Assembly (NCBI RefSeq): GCF_024171725.1 | Contig: NZ_JAMTCG010000005.1 | Span: 434,001-498,000, forward strand | Direction: 5' to 3' | Length of the DNA stretch: 64,000 nt | From: Williamsia serinedens | GTDB lineage: Bacteria > Actinomycetota > Actinomycetes > Mycobacteriales > Mycobacteriaceae | Part shown: one piece after another, positions 16,831 through 27,200 of the stretch | Layout of the letters: the number at the start of each line of letters is the position of its first letter | Position numbering within the stretch: the first letter of the stretch is position 1 | Position numbers and translations under genes: made by a program | Notes under the pieces: model-generated | Database searches by the model: none | What the model was told of the DNA's origin: nothing | Seen by the model: the letters and a program-made list of their open reading frames with translations, nothing else

Positions 16831-18288
16831 TTGGCGAAGAGCGGTCTGGTGGCGAGTGGCGACGGCGAACTTAGATCCGCGCTAGGAGCCCTAAGGTCTT
16901 GGTGGGTCTGGCTAATTGTTGCAACTCTCGTCGGCGGGGTCGCGGCCTTTGCGTATGCTCAGACGCAAGAGCGGGAGTATCGCTCGTCGGCCTCCTTGTA
17001 CGTGACGTCAGGGAGCGACAACAATTCGCAGACTGCCTACCAGGGTTCATTAGCGTCGCAGCAGCGCATCAAGTCTTATCAAGACTTGGCAACGTCGGAG
17101 GCTGTCTTGGACGCGGCAAGCGCGAATCTGCGCGGCTCTGAATCGTCAGACGAGATTCGTCAGGGGCTGGTAGCCACCTCCAACGTCGACACCGTCGTCC
17201 TAAATCTGACTGTAACGCGCACGTCTCCGCAAGAGGCGGCGCGTGTCGTAAATGCTGTCGCTAACGCAATGTCGACTTACGTCCAGAAGCTCGAGACTCC
17301 CCTGCCCGGCGCGCGGCCATTGGCAAAGCTTACGGTCGTTACTCCGGGAAAGGTCGAACCAAAGGCGGTTTCTCCGCGCGTCAAACGCGACATTCTGGTT
17401 GGCGCCGTTGCGGGGCTGCTGATCGCAGCCCTGTTCGTTCTGGCCTATTCGCGACTGACCAGTCGCTTATCAGTCGAGTCTGACATTCTCGCACTCGGCC
17501 TCTCGCCAGTCATTGCGGCTGTTCCTGCCGACCCGTTGCTTAGGAAGCGGGGATTGATTAGTTTTGATGACGGTGCAAGCGCGGCCGCTGAAGCGTATCG
17601 GAAACTGCGCACAAATCTGACATTTGCTAACGTCGACCACCCACCCAGGTCTATCCTTGTGACTAGCGCGGTGGCAATTGAGGGTAAGACAACAACTGCC
17701 ATGAATCTTGCCGGGGCGTTGGTGGAGACGGGTAGTCGTGTGGTCTTGGTAGACGCCGATCTTCGGCGGCCCCAAGTAAATGCCAGGACAGGTCTAGTTG
17801 GTGATGTGGGGTTTACAAATTTCTTGCGTGGAGATGCGGCATTGAATGATTTAGTGCAACCCACCCAAGTTGAGGGCCTCTGGGTTCTTGCGTCGGGTCC
17901 GAGGCCGCCGAATCCTGCTGAGCTAGTAGCGTCTAAGAGGGCTGAGCAGGCTGTAGCGGAGCTCAGTGAATCTTTCGATTACGTGATTATCGACTCACCG
18001 CCGGTTTTGCCCGTAACCGACGCAGTGGTCCTGTCTCAATGGGTGGACGGGGTGCTACTTGTGGTGCGCTCGGGAAGTTCTAAGGCCGCAGACCTCGGAG
18101 ACGCGCACGAGCAGGTCTCAAGCAGCCACACTCCAGTCATTGGGTTCGTGCTCACCGGAACGCCGGCGGTGAAGGGTCGCTACGGGTACTACGGTATTAG
18201 CCCGAAGCGCAAACGGTCCTTTATGCGGGCTGGCCGCCCGAAAGCTATAGAGCAGGTGCTTGAGCCGAAGCGCACGTCGAAGCACTGA
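16831..18288 (+). CDS. Wzz/BY-kinase: polysaccharide co-polymerase fused to tyrosine autokinase
   Basis: About 485 residues. The Wzz part has two membrane helices ('WWVWLIVATLVGGVAAFAYA' and 'ILVGAVAGLLIAALFVLAY') around an outer domain. The cytoplasmic CpsD-type kinase follows: 'TSAVAIEGKTTTAMNLA' is Walker A (Lys at about 286), 'VVLVDADLRRPQV' Walker A' and 'FDYVIIDSPPVLPV' Walker B. The C-terminal tail has only three close tyrosines ('GRYGYYGIS'), fewer than usual. It would couple phosphorylation to polymer length. TTG 16831 was chosen for the AGGA six bases upstream and the normal distance to the first helix; ATG 16768 and TTG 16720 are in frame. The stop is 11 bases from the NRPS start. 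Confidence 0.88.
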   Translation: MAKSGLVASGDGELRSALGALRSWWVWLIVATLVGGVAAFAYAQTQEREYRSSASLYVTSGSDNNSQTAYQGSLASQQRIKSYQDLATSEAVLDAASANLRGSESSDEIRQGLVATSNVDTVVLNLTVTRTSPQEAARVVNAVANAMSTYVQKLETPLPGARPLAKLTVVTPGKVEPKAVSPRVKRDILVGAVAGLLIAALFVLAYSRLTSRLSVESDILALGLSPVIAAVPADPLLRKRGLISFDDGASAAAEAYRKLRTNLTFANVDHPPRSILVTSAVAIEGKTTTAMNLAGALVETGSRVVLVDADLRRPQVNARTGLVGDVGFTNFLRGDAALNDLVQPTQVEGLWVLASGPRPPNPAELVASKRAEQAVAELSESFDYVIIDSPPVLPVTDAVVLSQWVDGVLLVVRSGSSKAADLGDAHEQVSSSHTPVIGFVLTGTPAVKGRYGYYGISPKRKRSFMRAGRPKAIEQVLEPKRTSKH

Positions 18289-18299
18289 GGTCTACTAGC

Positions 18300-21200
18300 G
18301 TGCCGGGGATGCGGCGACAGGCGCTCACCCAGGCCCAACGAGCCCTGTGGGGTCTTCACGCGGAACTGCCAGAAGCGCCGGTTACCGTCGCCTATCACCT
18401 CTCACTCACTGGTCCGCTCGATACCGACGTCCTCAGTCACGTGGGGCGGGCGTACGTAGCTAGCCGGGCGACTCTATTCCTCCGGTTCGAGGCCAACGCT
18501 GACGGCGTCGCGATGGTGCACGACCCATCTCTGGATGATTCGAACGTCGCCCTCGACTTCCGTGGTGAGGCCGACCCAGTCGCGGCAGCGCGGGAATGGA
18601 TGTTCGCGGACGCTGCGCAGCCGCTCGACCCAACAGGAGACCGGACCGCGCTGTTCGGGCTGCTGCGCGTCGGCGACGATCGGCACCTCATCTACATGCG
18701 TGGGCACCACCTCGTGGCCGACGGCGTGGCGGCGCTTCAGCTTCTCGACGAATGGGGTCGTCTCTACACGGATGCAGTCGAGAATCGGGCGCCGGCGTAT
18801 CCGCCGCCGGAGGATTTCGGGCCGGCGCTCGAGGCAGACGCTGCCTACCTGACGTCGCCGCGGCGAGAACGCGATCGGGCGTACTGGCGTGAGCAGCTCA
18901 CCGGGGTGCCGCCCCCGCCGTACCTGAGCAGGCGCACCGGGCCGATCTCGGCGCGCACCCATCGCATCAGCGAAATCGTGCCCCCGGCTACGTCGGAGGC
19001 ACTTCGTCGTGTCGAAGAACAACACTTAACGACCCTGCCGGCGATCATCGGGATGGCGCTGACGGTCTACCTGTCGCGGATGACCGGGCAGCGCGACGTC
19101 CAGTTCGCGCTACCCGTTGCCGCGCGGACCGTTGCAGCGCTGCGGAAGACGCCGCTGCCGGTGTCGAACGTCGTTCCCATCCGGACGCAACTGAGCGACG
19201 AGACCAGCGTCGGCGAGGCGCTGCGGGCCACGCAGTCGTCGATGCTCGGTGCCCTACGCCACCAGCGGTATCGCTACGAGGACATCCGCGCCGACCTCGC
19301 CGCCGCCGGGACACCTGTTCCTGCCACCCCCGGCGTGGCCGGCCCCGTCCTCAACCTCATGCTCATCAAGCCCACGGTCCGCTTCGGCGACGCCACCGGC
19401 ACCGTGCAGATCGTCAGCACCGGCCCCATCGACGACATCTCCCTCACCATCTACCCCCGCGCCGGCGCCGACGGCACCCTCGAAACCCAGATCGACCTCG
19501 ACGCCAACCCGAACCGGTACACCGAGGCCGAGGCGCGCACCCACCACGCTCGTTTCCTTCGCGTGCTCGACGAAGTGGCCTATGCGCTGCTCGACGCGCC
19601 CGACACGCTCGCAGTGGACGTACCCCTGCTCGATGAGGCCGAACGGGATTCGGTTGCAACCGTTGCTGGGCCGCCGGCGCCAGCGGTCTCGTCGCTCGCG
19701 GAGGTGGCGCCGGAAGCGGAACCGGAGGACGTGGCCGACTCGGTCATCGGGGGGGTGGTCACCGTCGAGCAGGGTCGCGGGGACGCGCAGACCCGCGGGA
19801 TCTGGACGGCGGCGCGACGGCCCGAGCCGCTGCTGATCGTCGACCCCGACCTGCCGTCCGCGCGTCGGCGCCGCATCCTCGACCTCGTCGAGCAGGCGGC
19901 GCTGCCGTCGGCGGGGGGCGTCGATCATCCCGACGTACCCGAGTACCTGGTCTTCACCTCCGGCACCACGGGCGAGCCGAAGGGGGTCGTCGTCCCGCGG
20001 CGGGGGATCGGCGCGATGGTCGAGGAACTGCGCACTCGTTTCGCGACAGAGGGGCCGGTTCGTGTCGCGCAGCTGGCGGCACCGTCGTTCGACGCGACCA
20101 TCTTCGAGCACGTCCTCGCTGCTGCGCTTCGCGGAACGCTCATACCGGCACCACCGGGAACGCTGGTGGGGGCGGCACTCGCCGAATTCCTCAACAGCCA
20201 CCGCATCACTCACGCCGTCATCACCCCCACGGTGCTCGCGACGATCGCCCCCGACGACCTCGAGCCCGGCATTCTCACCACACTCATGACGGCCGGCGAA
20301 GCGCTCCCTGCGGGGCTGGCCGCGATGTGGGCGAGAGGTCGCGACCTGCACAACCTCTACGGCCCCGCCGAGACCACGATCATGGCGACCGCCGCACGCC
20401 TCACCCCCGACGCCGACGGCACGGTGGATCCGGTCATCGGGCGACCCATCGTCGGGACCAGCGTGCACGTGCTCGACGCACGCCTTCAGTCGGTACCGCC
20501 CGGAGCGCCCGGTGAGCTGTACGTCGCCGGACCGTCGCTCGCCCTCGGCTACCTCGCCGACACCCCGCAGACCGCCACCCGGTTCGTCGCCGACCCGTTC
20601 CTCCCGGGCGCCCGGATGTACCGCACCGGCGACCTCGTCGCCTGGGACCACGACCTCACCGCACTGACCTACCTCGGCCGCGCCGACAACCAGGTCCAGA
20701 TCCGCGGCGTGCGAGTCGAACTCGCCGAGGTCGAATCCGCCGCCACCCTGCACGACGGCGTCGACGCGGCCGTCGCGACCGTCGTCGACGACGCGCTGGT
20801 CCTCTACGTCGTCACGCGATCGCCGACGACCGTCCGCGCGGGCCTGCGCCGCCTGTTCGCGGAGCGACTCTCGCCGTCGATGTGGCCGTCGCAGATCCTC
20901 GCCGTCGACGCCATCCCCGTCACCGCCACGGGCAAGGTCGACCGGGAGGCGTTGCCGCATCTCACCCCGCTCGACGCCGAGGCGCCGTACCGCGCGCCGG
21001 CCACGGCCGCCGAGCGCGACATCGCCGCAGTGGTCTCCGACGTCCTCGGGGTCACGACACCGTCCATGGCCGCCGACATCGTCGACCTCGGTGCCACCTC
21101 GCTGAACGCCACCGAGATCGCGACCGCCCTGTCCCGACGGACCCGAACACGGGTGACGGTCCGTGACGTGCTCACCGCGGTGTCGTTGCACGAGTTGGCG

Positions 21201-24200
21201 ACTCGCATCGACGAGGCCATGCCGCTCGCGGTGCCGGAGCGTCCAGCCCACCCGCCGGCGTCACCGCAGCAGACGGCCATGGTGGTGTCGGCGCGGCTGG
21301 CGCCGGAGTCGACTGCCGAGGTGCTCGTCGGTTCCGTGATCCTGCGCGGTGCCGGCGCCGACGTGAGCGCGGTCCGCGCGGCGGTCGGGGACGTGGTCGA
21401 GCGCCACGAGATCCTGCGAACCGTCGTGCGGGTGGATTCGACGGGCAGTCTGTGGCAGGACGTCCTGCCGGTCAACGACGCGCTTGGGACCGTCCTCGTC
21501 GACGCGGTTCTCCCCGACGCCCATGCGGTCACCGATCCGACGATGTCGGTGCCGATGCAGGTTTCGATCCGCGAACACGGCGACAACCTCGTCGTGGCGG
21601 TAGCGGTACACCACGCGCTCATCGACGACGCGTCCCTCGACGCGCTCGCCACGGACCTCGGCATCGCCTACGGCGCGCGGCGAGACGGCACCGACCCGGT
21701 GTGGGCCGAGGACCCGCTCCAGTACGCGGACGCCACCGCGATGCTGGCCACCGCGCTCGGCGACCCGTCTGACTCAGCCTCGCGGTATGCGCAGCAACGA
21801 GACTGGTGGACAACAACGCTCGCGGACCTGCCGGCGCGACCGCGGTTGCCGAGTCCGACGGGACCTGTCGCGGCAGGGGTGGGCCAGGTGGCAATCGTCG
21901 TTGCCGCTGAGTCCCTGGGCGACGACACCTACTCCGCCGCGCACGCCGTGCTCGCGGCGGTGATCGCGCGGTTCACCGGCAGCCTCGACCTCACCCTGTC
22001 GACGGTCCACTCCGGCCGAGACCTCCTGCCCGCACGCCCTGCCGCCGGTATGTACGTGAACCCGGTCGCGGTGCGGACCGCATTGCGGCCCGGGGTGACG
22101 TTCCGGGCCCTGACGACCCAGGTCGCCGACGCTGTGCGCGACGCGCGACTGCACGGCGACATCCCGATCGCCGACGTCGCGCGGGCCGTCGAGCCGCACC
22201 GCGCACCCACCACCGCGCCGCTGTCGGACGTTCTCATCAGCTACCGCGGCGTCGACCGTCTGTCCGCTGCCGCAGCGCGGTTCGGTCTCGACGTCGAACT
22301 CCACGAAGAGCCGCCGAGCGATCCGCGCGTACCGCTGCAGTGGAACCTCGACCGGCTCACCGACGGTCTGCGCATCACCCTCACCTACGACACCACCGTC
22401 CTCGACGAGCCGACCGCGGCGGCCATGGCCGATGCCACCGGCCACGCGTTCTCGGTGGCCGCGACGAATCCCGGTGCGACTCTGCAGGAGCTGGTCCCGG
22501 GCGTCCCTGCGGACCCGTGGGTGGCTTCGGCGTCGGACCGCACGATCGTCGACGTGGTGACGGAGACCGCGGCCTCGGTTCTGGACGCGGTGGCCCTCGT
22601 CGACGGTGAGGTGCGGTACCGCTACGGCGACGTGGTCGCGGCGGGGCGGATCATCGGGTCGGGATTGGCTGCGCTCGGCGTGGGGCCGGGGGACCGGGTC
22701 GCGATTGCCCTTCCCCGCAGCGGCCGCGCTGTCCTCGCCCAGCTCGGCGTCCAGATGACCGGTGCCGCCTACGTTCCCGTCGACATCACCCTCCCGCCCG
22801 CACGGATCGCCGCGATCCTCGACGACGCCGCGCCGTCGGTGGTGCTGGGCGATGTCGCGGTCGATGGTCATCGGCTGGTCGCGCTCGAGGACCTCGACGC
22901 CGACCCCGACTGGCAGCCCAGATCGGTGACGGCCGCCGCCGAGGCGTACGTCATCTTCACCTCCGGGTCGACGGGGCGGCCCAAGGGCGTGTCGGTGAGC
23001 CACCGCGCCGTCGTCGCCATGCTCGACGGCATCGCCGAGAACTACTCGCCGACGGACGTGTTCAGCTGCGTCCACTCCCTGTCGTTCGACTTCTCCGTGT
23101 TCGAGATCCTCGCTCCCTGGCGCGTCGGCGGGTCCGTGGTCCTCGCCGACACCGAGACCGCACGGGATCCGGCGGCACTGTGGCAGTTGCTGGTCGACAC
23201 CGGCGTGACGGTGCTCTCTCAGACGCCATCGGCGTTCGATGTGCTCGCCGCGTACGCCCGAGGTCGTGACACCGGGGCGCTCCGGGAGGTCGTGTTCGGT
23301 GGTGCCGCGCTGTATCCGGCGCGGGTCCGCGACTTAGCCGCCGGGACCGCACTGACCAACATGTGGGGCATCACCGAGGGTGCGGTGCACGTGACGTCGG
23401 CGCCCGTGGACGTCGACGATGCACGGTCGCTCATCGGGGAACCGTTGCCCGCCATGTCGATCGCGATCCTCGACGCGACAATGACGCCGGTGCCCGTCGG
23501 CGTATGGGGCGAGCTGTACATCACCGGCGCCCAGCTCGCCGAGGGCTACGTCGGGCCGGCGGCACGGACTGCGGAGCGATTCGTCGCCGCGCCCGGAGGG
23601 ACGCGGATGTACCGCACCGGCGACGTCGTGCGTCGGACACACGACGGGAAGGTCGAGTACCTCGGACGATCCGACGACCAGGTGCAGCTCCGCGGCTTCC
23701 GCGTCGAGCTCGCCGAGGTTGAGGCCGCACTGCGATCCGTCCCGGGCGTCACCGGTGCGGTCGCGTCCGTGCGGGACACCGATCGCCTCGACGGGGGAGT
23801 ACTCGTCGCGCATGTCGTCGCCGACGGTGTGACGCCGGACGAGACCCGAACCGCTGTGGCCGAACGCCTTCCGACGTATGCGGTACCCGGACATGTCGTC
23901 CTCGTCGACGGGTGGCCGCTGACGTCCTCGGGCAAGATCGACCGCGCGGCGCTCCCGGCGCCGACGTCCGGGTCGCCGGTTCCACTGGACGACGACGAGT
24001 CGACGCTTCTCGCCGCCGTGCGGGCCGTCGTCGGGGAGGTGCTCGGGCTCGATCCTGCGGCCATCGACCCGTCGGCGTCCCTGCTGGATCTCGGTGCACA
24101 GTCGTTGTCGTACATGCACATCGCGGTGGGTCTGTCGCGGGCAACCGGTCGACAGCCGGCGGTCCGCGACCTGGTCACCGCTTCGACCGTCGCCGCACTC

Positions 24201-27200
24201 GCAGCGACCGTCGCCTCGGCGCCGCTCGTGGTCGTCGACATCGCCGGGAGCGCGCCCCGCGACTACGAGCCGTCACCGCAGCAGCGCGCGTTGTGGTTCC
24301 TCCACCGTGTCGACCCCGAGTCGACCGTCTACCACCTGCCGCTCCGCGTCGATCTCGACCCACAGGTCGGTATCGACGTCATCCGTGCCGCTGCGGCCGA
24401 TCTCACGGCACGGCATGAGATCCTGCGGACGGTCCTGCTCGACCACGACGGCAGGCCGCTCGCGCGGGTGCTGGCGCCCGGCGACGCGGCCGCGCGCGTC
24501 GACGTCGCGATCGCGGGACTCGAGACGATCGACGCCGACCTGACCGACACAGCCGTCGACGATGCGATCCGAACCCCGTTCGACCTCGCCGCGGCGCCGG
24601 GGTGGCGGATGCGACTGTGGGACATCGTCACCGACGGCGCGGTCACCGCACGGGTGCTGGTGATCGTCGCGCACCACGTCGTCGCCGACGGGTGGTCGGT
24701 GCAGGTCCTCGGCCGGGACGTGCTGACCGCTCTGGGCGCCCGTCTCGACGATCGGGAGCCGGTGTGGGCCGATCCCGTCGAGCCGTACAGCGGTTTCGCC
24801 GATCGGGCTGCGATTCGTGGGTCGGCCTCGCCGGAGGTGCTCGACCACTGGCGGACGGTGCTCGACGGCGCACCGACTCAGCTGTCGTTGCCGGGGCCCG
24901 CGCATGCCGCCGCGCCGGGGCCCGAGCAGGCGGCACACCTCGACGCGAATGTCGATGCGGGTGTGCGTGACCAGCTCGTCGAGATCGCGGAATCCTGCGG
25001 CGCAACGCCGTTCCACCTGGTGCATGTCGTGCTGGCGCAGGTGCTGTCGGGGATCGTCGGTGACTCCGACGTCGTCGTCGGGGTACCCACTGCCGGCCGC
25101 GACACCGCAGCCGACCTCGCCACCGTCGGCATGACCGTGCGGATGGCAGTGCTGCGCACCCTGGTCGACGACGGGTTGTCGGTGCGGGAGGCGTTGGCGG
25201 CCAGTGCCGCGACGCTCGCCGATGCGACGGGGCCGACCGCGATCGACTACGAGGACCTCGTGACGGCACTCGTGCCGTCGCACGGCGCAGGCCGTCAGCC
25301 CTACCTCGACGTGCTCGTCGCGTACGCGGAGAACGTCGTCGATGCGTCGCTCGCCCTCGACGGACCGGTCCGGTCGGTGACTCCGCTGCGGGTGCCGCAT
25401 GCACGGGTCCCGCTGGAGTTCACGGTCACCGACTCCGGGTCCGAGGGGCTGGCCCTCGTGCTGACCGTCGGGACGTCGAGTGTCGACGTCGGTGCCGCTG
25501 AGGTGATTTTGGACCGGGTCGTCGAGGTGCTGGAGGCCATCGCTGTCGGTGGTCCGGACGCGGTGCTCGGTGAGTTGGTTCGTGCTCCCGACGACGCGAC
25601 GCTTGTCGGACCGGCGGTGGGGTCGGTGATCGACCCGGTGGTTGCGTTCCGCGAGCGGGTTGCGGCCGCTCCCAGTGCTGTGGCTGTCGTCGACGGTGAT
25701 CGGCGGGTTGAGTACTGCGAACTCGCCGCGGTGGTCGACCAGTTCGTCGCGTCGTTCACTGACGCCGGCGTCGGCGCGGGCAGTCGGGTGGTGGTCACCG
25801 GCGAGCGCTCGGCCGCGCTGGTCGCGGTGATGATCGCCGTGCACGAGGTCGGGGCGACGTTCGTCCCCGTCGACCCGTCGTACCCGGCCGAGCGGCAAGC
25901 GCAGATTCAGGACGCCGTCTGGCCGGCGGTGCCGATCGAGATCCGGCGCGATCCCGAAGGAGATGTTTTCGGCTGTCAGGTGACATCTTTCGTCGCGATG
26001 GGTGCGACACCGGCCGAGCGACAGGCAGTCCCGGACGCTGCGCCCGCGTACGTCATCTTCACCTCGGGCTCAACGGGGATGCCGAAGGGTGTGGTGGTGC
26101 CGCGGGCGGCACTGTCGTCGATGCTGTCGGCGACGCTGCCGCTCGTCGACGTGGGCCCGTCGGACGTGTGGACGTGGAGCCACTCGCCGGCGTTCGACTT
26201 CTCGGTGTGGGAGACGTGGGGCGCGCTGGTCAGCGGCGGGTCGCTGGTCGTCGTGGACGGAGAGACCGCGCGGGATCCGACGGTGCTGTCGGACCTGATC
26301 GTCGAGCGTGGTGTCACCGTGCTGAGTCAGACGCCGACGGCGTTCGCGGGGGTGGTCGACCGGGGTGCGCCGCTCCCGTCGCTGCGGTGGGTGGTGTTCG
26401 GTGGTGAGGCGCTCGCGCCGCCGACGCTGGCGCCGTGGGCGTCGCGTCACCCGGACATCGCATTCCTGAACCTGTACGGGATCACCGAGACGACAGTGCA
26501 TCTCACGCAGCAGACGGTCGACGTCGACGACGTGCGGTCTGTGATCGGTGCCCCGCTGGCGGGAATGTCGGTGCGGGTGCTGGATGCGCGGCTGCGACCT
26601 GTGCCCGTCGGCGGGCGTGGCGAGCTGTATGTCGTCGGACCGCAGGTGGCCTCGGGGTATCTGGGGGATCCCGGCCGGACGGCCGAGCGTTTCGTCGCGG
26701 CGCCCGACGGGCACCGGATGTACCGGACGGGTGATCACGTGCGGCGGATCGACGCCGGCCGCCTCGAGTACCTCGGCCGCACCGACGACCAGGTACAGAT
26801 CCGTGGGTTCCGTGTGGAGCTCGGTGAGGTGGCCTCCGCGCTGCGGGCCGCGGACGGTGTCGACGACGCGCGGGCGCTGGTGCGCCCCGGACCGCGGCCA
26901 GGTGACGAGACGCTGCTGGGGTTCGTCGTCGGGGACGTCGAGGTCGATGCGGTGCGAGCCGCGGTCGCCGGTTCCCTGCCGGCGCAGTCGGTCCCGGCGA
27001 CAGTGGTGGCGATCGGGGAGTGGCCGCTCACGCCGACCGGCAAGGTCGACGCGGCTGCGTTGCTGCGTGTCGCCGAGTCGACGGGCGCGTCGGATCGGCC
27101 GCTGACCCCGCAGGAAGAGGTGGTCGCGGGCGTCGTCGCCGATCTGACCGGTACTGATCTCGCAGTGCTGGGGCATGATTCGAGCTTCTTCGCGCTCGGC

